Of a DNA stretch of 48,820 nt, positions 26,304 through 35,359 are shown piece by piece; positions within the stretch are counted from its first letter, which is position 1; each line of letters begins with the position of its first letter. The notes under the pieces were generated by a model. That model was given only the letters and a program-made list of their open reading frames with translations, was not told the DNA's origin and ran no database searches. The position numbers were made by a program, and so were the translations under genes. Origin of the DNA: Bryobacteraceae bacterium (GTDB lineage: Bacteria; Acidobacteriota; Terriglobia; Bryobacterales; Bryobacteraceae). The DNA lies in NCBI GenBank assembly GCA_014860455.1, contig JACZJQ010000053.1, positions 1 to 48,820 of the forward strand. Direction: 5' to 3'.

Positions 26304-27383
26304 ATGTTCAAGAACGACCGTGGAAGATTCATCCTCATCTCCTCGCTGATCGCCCTGACCAGCGCCGGGCACTACCTGACGCCGCCCTCGGAGTTGCTTT
26401 GGCATGGGATCTTCCAGCGGCTCTACTACCTGCCTGTCGTTCTGGGTGCGATTTCGTTCGGCTGGCGCGGCGGTGTTCTGACGGCCCTGGTCTGTGGTCT
26501 CGCCTACATCCCGCACATCCACATCGACTGGGCGCACATGCACCACTACGCCATGGAGCAGTACGCTGAGATCCTCATGTTCTTCGCCGTTGGCGGCGTT
26601 ACCGGACTGCTCTCGGATTTGGAGAAACGCCGGCGCGAGCAGTTGCAGCGGACGGCTGAGGAACTCGGGCGGGTCTATTCCGAACTGCAATCCACTTTCG
26701 AGCAGGTGCGGCGTGCCGATCGGCTTTCGGCCATCGGGCAACTCGCGGCGGGCCTGGCCCACGAGATCCGGAATCCACTGGCCAGCATCGACGGCGCCGC
26801 CGAGGTGATCGAGGCCGGCGCGTCGGGGGGAGTCAGGGATGAAACAGTGCGTATCATCCGAAAGGAATGCGCGCGCCTCAACAGCCTGCTTTCCAGTCTT
26901 CTGGACTTCTCGCGGCCGCGCCCGCCTGAACTGCGTTGCGTGGATGTCCGGCAGGTAATCGAGTCCGTCATCGAACTCGTCCGCCACTCCGCGGGAAAGA
27001 ACGTTCGCTTCGAGGTCTCCACTCAAGACAGCCTGCCGGCCCTCAATTGCGACCGCGAGCAGTTGGCTCAAGTCCTGATGAACCTAACCTTGAATGCATC
27101 GCAGGCCATGCCGGAAGGAGGGACGGTGCGCATTTCCGCGGAGCGAGGCCGCGGAGGGATCGTTATCCGGGTGGCCGACGAAGGGACAGGTATTAGAACC
27201 GAGCAGCTGGAAAAGATCTTCGATCCGTTCTTCACTACAAAATCGTCTGGCACCGGACTCGGACTGGCCGTTGTCCACCAGATCGTTACTCACCACGGCG
27301 GCACAGTGGCTGCTTCGCAGAATCAGGATCGGGGAATGACTTTCACTGTCCGCCTACCCATTGGGCCGGAGGTCCAGGCATGA
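26304..27383 (+). CDS. membrane sensor histidine kinase (ZraS/NtrB type), probable metal sensor
   Basis: The 359-residue kinase has three hydrophobic segments in residues 8-105. The loop between TM2 and TM3 is rich in His and Met (PHIHIDWAHMHHYAMEQ, residues 70-85), a plausible metal-binding site. A coiled linker (106-142) leads to HisKA (LAHEIRNP, His153). A complete HATPase domain follows, with N-box NLTLNASQAM, G1 ADEGTGI and G2 GTGLGLAVV. GGAAGAG lies 11 bases before the ATG. The response-regulator gene overlaps its stop as ATGA. By position it controls the divergent cus operon; this is inferred. Confidence 0.87.
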   Translation: MFKNDRGRFILISSLIALTSAGHYLTPPSELLWHGIFQRLYYLPVVLGAISFGWRGGVLTALVCGLAYIPHIHIDWAHMHHYAMEQYAEILMFFAVGGVTGLLSDLEKRRREQLQRTAEELGRVYSELQSTFEQVRRADRLSAIGQLAAGLAHEIRNPLASIDGAAEVIEAGASGGVRDETVRIIRKECARLNSLLSSLLDFSRPRPPELRCVDVRQVIESVIELVRHSAGKNVRFEVSTQDSLPALNCDREQLAQVLMNLTLNASQAMPEGGTVRISAERGRGGIVIRVADEGTGIRTEQLEKIFDPFFTTKSSGTGLGLAVVHQIVTHHGGTVAASQNQDRGMTFTVRLPIGPEVQA

Positions 27384-28741
27384 GCCGGCCGCGCATCCTG
27401 GTGGTGGACGACGAGGAGAACCTCCGCCGCGTCACTCAGCTCAGGCTGGAACAGGCGGGCTATGAGGTCCAGACCGCGGCGGACGGACCGTCCGCCCTGG
27501 CGATGCTTCAGCGGTTCCGTCCGGAGCTCGTCATGACCGACCTGCGGATGCCGGGGATGTCAGGACTCGACCTGCTCCGGTTGGTCAAAGCACAGGCGCC
27601 TGAGGTGATCGTCATCGTGTTCACCGCGTTCGGGACCATCGAGTCCGCCGTGGAGGCGATGAAGCAAGGCGCCTACGACTTTCTCATCAAGCCGGTGGAT
27701 GCCGGGGCGCTGAAGCTTGTCGTCGGTCGGGCCCTGGAGCACCACTCGCTGAAGCGCGAGGTCGCCGATCTCCGGCTGGCCATCGACCGCAAATACGGAT
27801 TTGAGAGCATCACGGGCCACTCGAAGGCGCTGCTCACAGTGCTTGACTCCGCGATCCGCGCCGCCCGGTCGGAGGCGACGGTCCTGATCCACGGCGAAAC
27901 GGGTACCGGCAAGGAACTCCTTGCCCGGGCAATCCATTTCAACAGCCCCCGGAAGGACAAGCCCTTCGCCGTCATCAACTGCGGCGCAATTCCGAAGGAT
28001 CTTCTTGAGAGCGAACTCTTCGGGCACACCAAGGGTTCGTTCACCGGGGCCGTGGCTGACAGGAAAGGCCGGCTGGAGTCAGCCGACGGGGGGACGGTCT
28101 TCCTCGACGAAGTCGGCGAAATGCCGTTGGAACTGCAGGTGAAACTTCTGCGCGCCCTGCAGCAGAGAGAAGTTGAGAAGATCGGAGCACAGGAGCCCAT
28201 CAAGGTCGACCTGCGGGTGATCGCCGCCACGCACAGAAATCTCGAGGCGATGGTCGAAGATGGCGACTTCCGGGAAGACTTATTCTACCGGCTCGCCGTG
28301 ATTCCATTGCGTTTGCCGCCCTTGCGCGAGCGAAGCGAGGATATACCCGAACTCGCCGTGCGGTTCTTCCAGAAGTCCAAGGCGCGTGCCGGGCGGCCGA
28401 ATCTCGATCTGCCGCCGGCGCTGCTGCCGTATCTTCAGGCCTACCGCTGGCCCGGCAATGTCCGCGAACTGGAGAATGTGATCGAGCGCCTGGTGGTGAT
28501 GTGTCCGGGCGAGGCAATCACCTTCGATCAACTCCCGGAATCCCTCCGGGGCGAAAAACCTGCTCTCGACGCGCTGCAACTGGAACTGCCGGCCGAGGGT
28601 ATCAGCCTGGAAGCGGTGGAGCGCGAACTGATCGAACGCGCACTTCGCCGATTCGAGGGCAACCAAACGCGTGCCGCCCGGTATCTGGACATCAGCCGGA
28701 AGACGCTCATCTATCGGATGGAGAAGTTCGGATTCAAATAG
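27380..28741 (+). CDS. NtrC-family sigma-54-dependent response regulator
   Basis: The 453-residue activator has a receiver (phospho-acceptor Asp54 in LVMTDLRMPG) and an AAA+ domain with Walker A GETGTGKE (172-179). The sigma-54 contact loop is GSFTGA (219-224), a one-residue variant of GAFTGA. The C-terminus is a Fis-type helix-turn-helix (NQTRAARYLDISRKTLIYRM). It should remodel sigma-54 RNA polymerase when phosphorylated by the adjacent kinase. The nearby GG-N10-GC promoter and palindromes in front of cusC are its most likely target. Confidence 0.92.
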   Translation: MSRPRILVVDDEENLRRVTQLRLEQAGYEVQTAADGPSALAMLQRFRPELVMTDLRMPGMSGLDLLRLVKAQAPEVIVIVFTAFGTIESAVEAMKQGAYDFLIKPVDAGALKLVVGRALEHHSLKREVADLRLAIDRKYGFESITGHSKALLTVLDSAIRAARSEATVLIHGETGTGKELLARAIHFNSPRKDKPFAVINCGAIPKDLLESELFGHTKGSFTGAVADRKGRLESADGGTVFLDEVGEMPLELQVKLLRALQQREVEKIGAQEPIKVDLRVIAATHRNLEAMVEDGDFREDLFYRLAVIPLRLPPLRERSEDIPELAVRFFQKSKARAGRPNLDLPPALLPYLQAYRWPGNVRELENVIERLVVMCPGEAITFDQLPESLRGEKPALDALQLELPAEGISLEAVERELIERALRRFEGNQTRAARYLDISRKTLIYRMEKFGFK

Positions 28742-28756
28742 CCACCAGTCAGTCGC

Positions 28757-28790
28757 CCGGACTCTCCTGGCCGGCGTTCGCCGAGTCCGG
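28757..28790 (+). terminator. nested hairpin after the response-regulator gene
   Basis: CCGGACTC (28757-28764) pairs with GAGTCCGG (28783-28790), and an inner GGCG-TT-CGCC stem sits between them. It starts 16 bases after the stop. There is no T-tract, so it is a weak or rho-assisted terminator at best. The rest of the gap to 29020 shows no gene. Confidence 0.4.
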
Positions 28791-29023
28791 CGATAGGACC
28801 GGACGCGTCCGCGTCTCCACTGACTCACGGCGATGACCCTAAGCGGCCTGCGATTCGAGGCTTGGAGATCGGGAACATCGTCCTCGCTGTCAGTAGACCA
28901 TGGAGGGGCCAGGTTGGATGAGTTCTCAAGCCACTCGGTCCGTATCTCCGGTGAGCTTCGATGGCCCAACCGCACCTGGGCGGCCACGTTACATGTCTTC
29001 ACCTCCCTGATGTCGAACTGAGA

Positions 29024-29040
29024 TTCATTCGTATAATGAA
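29024..29040 (+). promoter_or_regulatory. TATAAT promoter box inside an inverted repeat
   Basis: A consensus TATAAT lies at 29032-29037, enclosed by TTCATT (29024-29029) and AATGAA (29035-29040), a repeat that looks like an operator over the -10 box. A -35 element is poor. Transcription would start near 29044, two bases before the GTG of the next gene, suggesting a leaderless message. Confidence 0.45.
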
Positions 29041-29045
29041 ATCAA

Positions 29046-29411
29046 GTGCGGGGCGTCCTCCATTCTGCCGTCATCGCGAACCTCTTGTTCGTGTTTGCGC
29101 AGGCTCCGTTTCTGCATGTGCATGGCCGCGATTCAGCTCACGAACATGCACACGGCATCTCCCATATCCATTGGGATGCGGGAGGAACTGAGGGTCCCGA
29201 AGTTACATCGCTCGATGACGCGGAGAAAGTTCGTGCGCTGAACTGGGTTCCTGGCGATGGCAAGCCGCCGTTGAGAGTCGCAGCCGCCCTCCCGGTGGCG
29301 GTTTCTGTACCTGAACCCAAAGTCCAACCCGCTCCGCTGACGGAACTCGTCCCTCACAGCCACGATCCACCGTGGCGGCTCGCTCTCAGATCCCGCGCTC
29401 CACCTGCCTAA
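29046..29411 (+). CDS. His-rich secreted protein preceding the second RND operon
   Basis: The 121-residue protein starts at GTG with a hydrophobic leader (VIANLLFVFAQAPF). A histidine cluster follows, HVHGRDSAHEHAHGISHIHW (residues about 24-43), then a Pro/Val-rich middle and HSHDPPWRLALRSRAPPA at the end. It is probably a periplasmic metal-binding or buffering protein. I recall similar His-rich leader genes in front of RND metal-efflux genes in Acidobacteria, but I know no characterised member. It lies 76 bases before the TolC-like gene and in the same direction. The start is uncertain. Confidence 0.55.
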   Translation: MRGVLHSAVIANLLFVFAQAPFLHVHGRDSAHEHAHGISHIHWDAGGTEGPEVTSLDDAEKVRALNWVPGDGKPPLRVAAALPVAVSVPEPKVQPAPLTELVPHSHDPPWRLALRSRAPPA

Positions 29412-29487
29412 CTCAGCCATCAGGCGCACCATTCGTGTGCGCAGTCTCCCGCAGCTCCCAACAGATTTGTTTTGATGAGGTGGCGCA

Positions 29488-30708
29488 ATGCATTTGCCGA
29501 TCCGCGCCGCCACTTCCGCGCTATGCATGGCCGCGTTTGCGACGCTATGTCCTGCGCAGGAGTGGACGGAATCCGATGTCGTCCAGAAGTTTTTGGAACA
29601 GAACCCTTTCGCCCGTGAGGCCCGGGCCCGTGCTGCCGTAGTTCAGGCGGAGGCGAGAGGCCGGACCTTCCATTCGAATCCGAGCTTCAATTACAGCCGC
29701 GAAGGCGCCGGGCTCACGGAGTTCTTTCAGGCGGAACAGGCGCTGCCGATCAGCGGCCGGTTGAAACTGCTCCGGCAGGCCGGTGGTTCCGCCGTCAGAG
29801 CAGCCGAGGCCGAGAGCGCCTTCGACATCTGGCAGGCGCGCACGAGCCTGCGGCTGGCGTTCTATCAAACGCTGGCAGCTCAGCAGCGCGAAGCGGTCAT
29901 CGCCGGGGGGCTGAAGGAGATCGAGAGCGCCATCCGAGTGCTCCGGGACCGCGAGCGCGAAGGAGAAGGTTCGAGGTACGACCGCCTGCGGACCGAGCGC
30001 GAACGCGCCGAGTTGCTCGCTGAACTGGCTCTTGTGCGTGCCGAGAGCGAGTTGGAGCGTGCCCGCCTGCAGGCGTTTCTCCCCGAGGACACACAGATCA
30101 CTACACTCTCAGGGCGCCTGGAAACAAGTCTCGACGCCGTTGACGAGACCGGACTGGCCAGCAGAGCGCTGGCCGCGCGCGACGACTATCGCGCCGAGCA
30201 ACGCCGGCTCGAACAGTTCCGCCTGGAAGAACGAGCCGCAAGCCGGTTGAAGATCCCCGAGCCGGTAGTGAGTGCCGGATACAAGCGGGCCGATATTGGC
30301 CAGAACCGCATCGCCAGCGGCGGCGTAGTGGGCGTCTCTATCCCTCTACCCGTGTTCAACAAGGGCCAGGCCGAAGTGGCGCGATTCTCGGCCGAGCAGG
30401 AGCGCGTCACGGCGCGGATGCAGATTCTCGCGCAACGGATTCGTGCCGCCGTCGAAGGATACGCCCGGGCGTTCAACGTGCGGCTTGAGGCTCGCGGCCG
30501 CTACCGCACAGAACTAGCGGACGGCGGTCAGGAACTGGTGAAGATCGCAACGGTCGCCTATCAGGAAGGCGAGATTGGAATACTCCAGTTGCTCGACGCC
30601 TACAGGGCGCAGCGGCAGGCCCAACTGCGGATGCTGGAGATCGAGGCGGCGGTCAAGGAAGCGCAGATCGAATTGGAGCGCGTAGTGGGAGAGGAGCTTG
30701 GCAAATGA
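29488..30708 (+). CDS. TolC-family outer-membrane channel of the second RND system
   Basis: The 406-residue protein has a signal peptide (cleavage after CPAQ) and the two helical OEP repeats (about 30-215 and 225-400). The beta motifs are AEQALPISGRLKLL in the first repeat and VGVSIPLPVFNKGQAEV in the second. It should form the exit duct for the adaptor and pump that follow. GAGGTGG precedes the ATG. The stop overlaps the adaptor start as ATGA. It is only distantly similar to the cusC-type protein 3 kb away, so the two operons are not a recent duplication. Confidence 0.88.
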   Translation: MHLPIRAATSALCMAAFATLCPAQEWTESDVVQKFLEQNPFAREARARAAVVQAEARGRTFHSNPSFNYSREGAGLTEFFQAEQALPISGRLKLLRQAGGSAVRAAEAESAFDIWQARTSLRLAFYQTLAAQQREAVIAGGLKEIESAIRVLRDREREGEGSRYDRLRTERERAELLAELALVRAESELERARLQAFLPEDTQITTLSGRLETSLDAVDETGLASRALAARDDYRAEQRRLEQFRLEERAASRLKIPEPVVSAGYKRADIGQNRIASGGVVGVSIPLPVFNKGQAEVARFSAEQERVTARMQILAQRIRAAVEGYARAFNVRLEARGRYRTELADGGQELVKIATVAYQEGEIGILQLLDAYRAQRQAQLRMLEIEAAVKEAQIELERVVGEELGK

Positions 30709-32234
30709 CCAGAGCATTGATTCTAACGCTGGTGATTTTCATCACCGGGTGTCAGAAGCAGCAACCCGTCGCACAGAAGGCAGCCGAGCCAGAGCCTCAC
30801 CCGGAGAGCTATACGAACTGGACGGTCAAAACTGAGCTCTTCGCGGAGTATGTGCCGCTTGTCGCCGGCCAAACGAGCCGGTTTGCGGTCCATTTCACGC
30901 GCCTGGATACCTTCGAACCGGTTGCGAGCGGGAAGGTGGAGGTCCGCCTGGGATCGGCGGACGGTAAGGTCCAGTCATTCAGCGCCGACGGCCCTTCGAG
31001 GCCGGGCATCTTTGGCGTGGACGTGAAGCCGGGGGCGGCTGGCGAGTACCTGCTGTCGGTCCACCTCATCAGCGGCGGGCTCAACGACGTGCATGACCTC
31101 GGCGAAATGGAGGTCTCTGCTACCAAAGCTGCCGCCGTCCATGAACACGGCGGTGAGGCAGAGGAGAAGATTGCGTTTCTGAAGGAACAGCAGTGGACCC
31201 TCGACTTCGCCACCGCCGTCATCGAAGACCGGCGGCTGCGCACCAGCATCCGCGTACCTGCGGAAGTGCTCCCCCGTTCAGGCGGCGAAGCCGAGGTCAG
31301 CGTACCGTTCGACGGACGTCTGGTCGGATCGAATCTCCCGGTCATCGGAGCCCGTGTCACGCAGGGCCAGGTGCTGGCCAGCCTGCTGCCGCCGACAAGC
31401 ACGCCAAGCGACCTTTCCACGCTTGAACTCGGACGAGATGAGGCCTCGCTCGCGCTGCAACTGGCCCGCAAAGACCGCGAGCGCGCTGAGCGCCTGGTCC
31501 AATCGGGCGCTGCCCCGGCCAAACGCCTCGACGAGGCGCGCACAGTGGAAGCGACTGTCGAAGCGCGGCTCCGCGCGGCGGATGCCCGCATGGCTCAATA
31601 CGATGCGTCCAGTACCGCGGAGGGGCATACCAGCGGCGCCAGACTCTTCGCGCTGCGTGCGCCGATCTCCGGCATCGTCATCGAGACCACCGCCGCCCCA
31701 AACGCCAACGTCAAGGCGGGCGAGACGCTTTTCAAAATTGTCGACGTGGATACGGTCTATGTGTCGGCCGCCGTGCCGGAAGCCGAATTGCCCCAGGTCC
31801 GAAATCTCACGGGAGCGGAACTGGAAATCCCAGGCACTGCGGAGCCTCGACCTCTCAGCCGTCTTGTTTCGATTGGCCGCGTCGTCGATGCACAGTCCCG
31901 GACCTTCCCCATCATTTACCAGGTCGATAACCGCGACCGGAGGATCGCCATTCATCAGTCGCTGCATCTTCGGCTGTTGGGCAAGCCGACCGACTTGACC
32001 CCGGCAGTCCCGGAAACCGCCCTCGTGGACGACGGCGGCCGTCCGGTCATCTTTGTCCAGTCGTCCGGTGAAGCGTTTGTGCGGCGGCCCGTCAAACTCG
32101 GCGTCCGCGAAGGCGGATACGTGCAACTGCTGGAGGGCGCACTCCCTGGAGAGCGCGTGGTGGTGAAGGGCGCTCATCTCGTCCGGCTCGCTTCCATGTC
32201 CAGCCAGGTGCCGGCGCACGGGCATGTTCACTAG
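30705..32234 (+). CDS. RND periplasmic adaptor (CzcB-like lipoprotein) with extra N-terminal domain
   Basis: The 509-residue adaptor carries a lipobox (ITGC, Cys at about 16), so it is anchored by a lipid instead of a helix. Residues about 30-145 form an additional Ig-like beta domain that ordinary adaptors lack (GQTSRFAVHFTRLDTFEPV, LLSVHLISGG). HEHGGEAEEK and then the usual barrel-sandwich (VSVPFDGRLVGSNLPVIGAR), a helical hairpin (250-310) and the beta-barrel/membrane-proximal parts follow. The C-terminus ends PAHGHVH. It probably delivers divalent metal to the pump; the metal cannot be read from sequence. Confidence 0.87.
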   Translation: MTRALILTLVIFITGCQKQQPVAQKAAEPEPHPESYTNWTVKTELFAEYVPLVAGQTSRFAVHFTRLDTFEPVASGKVEVRLGSADGKVQSFSADGPSRPGIFGVDVKPGAAGEYLLSVHLISGGLNDVHDLGEMEVSATKAAAVHEHGGEAEEKIAFLKEQQWTLDFATAVIEDRRLRTSIRVPAEVLPRSGGEAEVSVPFDGRLVGSNLPVIGARVTQGQVLASLLPPTSTPSDLSTLELGRDEASLALQLARKDRERAERLVQSGAAPAKRLDEARTVEATVEARLRAADARMAQYDASSTAEGHTSGARLFALRAPISGIVIETTAAPNANVKAGETLFKIVDVDTVYVSAAVPEAELPQVRNLTGAELEIPGTAEPRPLSRLVSIGRVVDAQSRTFPIIYQVDNRDRRIAIHQSLHLRLLGKPTDLTPAVPETALVDDGGRPVIFVQSSGEAFVRRPVKLGVREGGYVQLLEGALPGERVVVKGAHLVRLASMSSQVPAHGHVH

Positions 32235-32245
32235 GGAGAGGTCCA

Positions 32246-35200
32246 ATGCTTGATTCACTCATCCGCTGGTCCCTCCACAACCGGGCTGTCGTGATCTTCA
32301 TGACGGCCGCGTTACTCATCTGGGGCGGATACTCGATCCGCGACACGCCGCTTGACGTCCTGCCCGATCTGACCGCGCCCACCGTGACGATTCTTGTCGA
32401 GGCGCGCGGCATGGCCCCGACAGAGATGGAAGCCCTGGTCACATTCCCCATCGAATCGGCGATCAACGGCGCGCCCGGCGTTCGGCGCGTGCGATCGGCG
32501 ACGGCCGTCGGCGTCGCGGTGGTCTGGGTCGAATTCGATTGGGGGCAGGAGATCCACAGGGCCAGGCAAACGGTGAACGAGAAGCTCTCGCTTGTCTCCG
32601 CCTCACTGCCCTCGAATGTGGACAAGCCCTACCTTGCACCGATCTCCTCGATCATGGGCGAGATCCTGTTCGTCACTCTCGAGTCTGACCGGCATTCCGG
32701 CATGGACTTGCGAACAGTCGCCGACACCGTGCTCCGCCGCCGCATTCTGGCGGTCCCCGGCGTGGCGCAGGTGGTGCCCACGGGCGGTGACCAGAAGCAA
32801 TATCAGGTTCTGATCTCGCCTGAGCGGCTGCGCCAGTACTCGGTATCGCTCAACGATGTCGAGACCGCGCTCCGTCAGGGCAGTCAGAACTCCTCGGCTG
32901 GCTTCCGTGTCGCCGGCGGCCAGGAGTACCTGATCCAGGGCATCGGCAGGGCCGCGTCGGAAGAGGCCATCGGCAGCATCGCCGTCGCATCGCGTGACGC
33001 GCGCCCGATCTTTGTCCGGGATGTCGCGCAGGTCCGGATCGGACCGGCTCTCAAGCGGGGCGAGGGATCGCACAACGCGGAGCCGGCGGTTGTGCTCGGC
33101 ATTCAGAAGCAGCCTGGAGCGAATACGCTCGAACTCACCCGCCGCCTGGATGCGACATTGGATGAGATTCAGCGGACGCTGCCGGCCGGGATGAAGATCG
33201 ACAAGCAGGTCTTCCGCCAGGCCGACTTCATCGAGCGGTCGCTCGAGAATCTCACCAAGGCCCTGCGGGACGGCGCGCTCCTCGTCGTCATCGTGGTTTT
33301 TCTCTTCCTGATGAACTTCCGCGCCGCCATCATCACGCTGCTGGCGATTCCCATATCTGTCCTCACGGCTGTTCTGACCATGAACTGGTTTGGATTCACG
33401 ATCAACAGCATGACCCTGGGTGGCCTCGCGATCGCCATCGGCGAACTCGTCGACGACGCCATCATCGACGTCGAAAACGTGATGCGGAGGCTGCGGGAGA
33501 ACGCCCTCAAACCGGATGAGGAGAAGCTGCCGGCACTCGAGGTGATCTACCGCGCCAGCGTCGAAATCCGAAGTTCGGTGGTGTTTGCTACCTTGATCGT
33601 GGTTCTGGTGTTCCTCCCGCTGTTCGCCCTGAGCAGCGTGGAAGGACGATTGCTCACCCCGCTTGCTTTCGCATACATCGTCAGCCTCACTGCGTCGCTT
33701 GCGGTTGCACTGACCGTGACTCCCGCCCTCTGCTCCTTCCTTCTTCCGAACGCCCGCTCAATCCTGAAGGGGCACGAGCCCTGGCTGGTCACCCAACTGA
33801 AGCGCATCTACCGGCCGACGTTGAACTGGTCGCTCAACCACCCGCGCTGGGTCGTGCTCCCCTCGATCCTCGTGATCGCCGCCGCCGGCCTTGCTCTCTC
33901 CCGAACGGGCAGAGCGTTTCTCCCTGAGTTCAATGAGGGAACGCTAACCATCAGCGCGGTGACGCTCCCCGGCACGAGTCTTGCCGACTCCGACAATCTG
34001 GGCCGCGGCCTGGAGCGCATCCTGCTCAAGATCCCCGAAGTCGCCTCGACGGCCCGTCGGACGGGACGCGCCGAGTTGGACGAGCATGTCCAGGGCGTGG
34101 AATCGGCTGAACTCGACGTCACCCTCAGCATGAAAGAGCGGTCGAAGGCGGAGGTCCTAGACGAAATCCGCGAGAAGGTGAAACTGCTGCCCGGCATGAA
34201 CGTCACCGTCGGGCAGCCGATTTCGCACCGGATCGACCATATGCTTTCGGGCACGCGCGCCAACATCGCCGTAAAGGTGTTCGGCGACGACCTGCCCGTG
34301 CTTCGCTCGCTCGCCAGACAGGTGGAAGACACGATGCGGGGAGTCCCCGGCGTCGTCGATCTCTCCACCGAGCCCCAGACCGAAATACCGACGGTGCGCG
34401 TCAAGGCCCGTGCGGAAGACGCCGCACGTTACGGCCTTCAGCCGGGAGACATCGCGGCTAAGATTCAGACCGCTTTCGTCGGCATCGAGGTGAACCGGAT
34501 CCTCGAAGGGCAGATCAGTTTTCCGCTCGTGATCCGCTACCCGGAAATGGCGCTGGCCGACCTCTCGGTCATCTCGAGAACCCTCATCGATACCCCATCC
34601 GGGGCGAAGGTTCCTCTTGAATCCGTGGCCGACGTCTATGAGGACCGCAGCCCGAACTTCATCAGCCGCGAAGGAGTCCAGCGTAAGATCGTCGTCCAAT
34701 GCAACGTTGCCGGGCGGGACCTGCTTGGCGTGGTGAACGAAATCGAGGCGGCCGTGCGCGCCAAAGTCAATCTGCCGCAGGGCTACCGCGTCGAATATGG
34801 CGGTCAGTTTGAGAGCGAAGCGGAAGCCTCCCGGCGCCTGCTGGTGCTTGGCGCAGGCGTCATCGTGGCAATCCTGCTGATTCTCGCGACCGCGTTTCAT
34901 TCGACCAGGGATGCGCTCATCATCATGCTCAACCTCCCGCTCGCCCTGGTCGGCGGCGTGGCGGGCGTGTATTTCGCCGGAGGGGTTCTTTCGGTCGCCT
35001 CCATCATCGGCTTCATCACGCTGTTCGGGATTGCGACACGCAACGGCATCATGCTCGTCGCCCACATTCGCCACCTTCGGGAGGTGGAGGGTGTCACGGA
35101 TCTGCGCCATGCCGTTGCCACCGGCGCGACTGAGCGTCTCGCCCCGATTCTCATGACGGCCCTGGCGGCCGGTTTGGCGCTGATTCCGATCGCCTCCGGC

Positions 35201-35341
35201 ATGGGGAAACCCGGCAGCGAAATCCAGGCGCCCATGGCGATGGTCATTCTATTTGGACTACTCACATCCACCGCCTTGAACATGGTGGTGGTCCCGGCCG
35301 TCTACTATGCGGCCGGGCGGCGTAAACCGCATTCCGTTTGA
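32246..35341 (+). CDS. CzcA-type heavy-metal RND efflux pump, not copper-type
   Basis: The 1031-residue pump has the RND layout of twelve membrane helices and two large periplasmic loops. The start (SLIRWSLHNRAVVIF) and TPLDVLPDLTAPTVTI are typical of the heavy-metal family. TM4 carries a strongly acidic GELVDDAIIDVENVMRRL. The three methionines that mark Cu(I)/Ag(I) pumps are missing: LTISAVTLPG, SAELDVTL and SHRIDHMLSG stand in their place. A different, probably divalent, substrate is therefore likely. AGGGAGAGG lies before the ATG. It follows the adaptor by 11 bases. Confidence 0.9.
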   Translation: MLDSLIRWSLHNRAVVIFMTAALLIWGGYSIRDTPLDVLPDLTAPTVTILVEARGMAPTEMEALVTFPIESAINGAPGVRRVRSATAVGVAVVWVEFDWGQEIHRARQTVNEKLSLVSASLPSNVDKPYLAPISSIMGEILFVTLESDRHSGMDLRTVADTVLRRRILAVPGVAQVVPTGGDQKQYQVLISPERLRQYSVSLNDVETALRQGSQNSSAGFRVAGGQEYLIQGIGRAASEEAIGSIAVASRDARPIFVRDVAQVRIGPALKRGEGSHNAEPAVVLGIQKQPGANTLELTRRLDATLDEIQRTLPAGMKIDKQVFRQADFIERSLENLTKALRDGALLVVIVVFLFLMNFRAAIITLLAIPISVLTAVLTMNWFGFTINSMTLGGLAIAIGELVDDAIIDVENVMRRLRENALKPDEEKLPALEVIYRASVEIRSSVVFATLIVVLVFLPLFALSSVEGRLLTPLAFAYIVSLTASLAVALTVTPALCSFLLPNARSILKGHEPWLVTQLKRIYRPTLNWSLNHPRWVVLPSILVIAAAGLALSRTGRAFLPEFNEGTLTISAVTLPGTSLADSDNLGRGLERILLKIPEVASTARRTGRAELDEHVQGVESAELDVTLSMKERSKAEVLDEIREKVKLLPGMNVTVGQPISHRIDHMLSGTRANIAVKVFGDDLPVLRSLARQVEDTMRGVPGVVDLSTEPQTEIPTVRVKARAEDAARYGLQPGDIAAKIQTAFVGIEVNRILEGQISFPLVIRYPEMALADLSVISRTLIDTPSGAKVPLESVADVYEDRSPNFISREGVQRKIVVQCNVAGRDLLGVVNEIEAAVRAKVNLPQGYRVEYGGQFESEAEASRRLLVLGAGVIVAILLILATAFHSTRDALIIMLNLPLALVGGVAGVYFAGGVLSVASIIGFITLFGIATRNGIMLVAHIRHLREVEGVTDLRHAVATGATERLAPILMTALAAGLALIPIASGMGKPGSEIQAPMAMVILFGLLTSTALNMVVVPAVYYAAGRRKPHSV

Positions 35342-35359
35342 GACTGCAAAGGAGAAAGC

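Noticed and set aside
28280-29002. 240-codon minus-strand frame over the end of the sigma-54 activator
   Set aside because: Half of it is antisense to a conserved helix-turn-helix. It has no ribosome site and no family.
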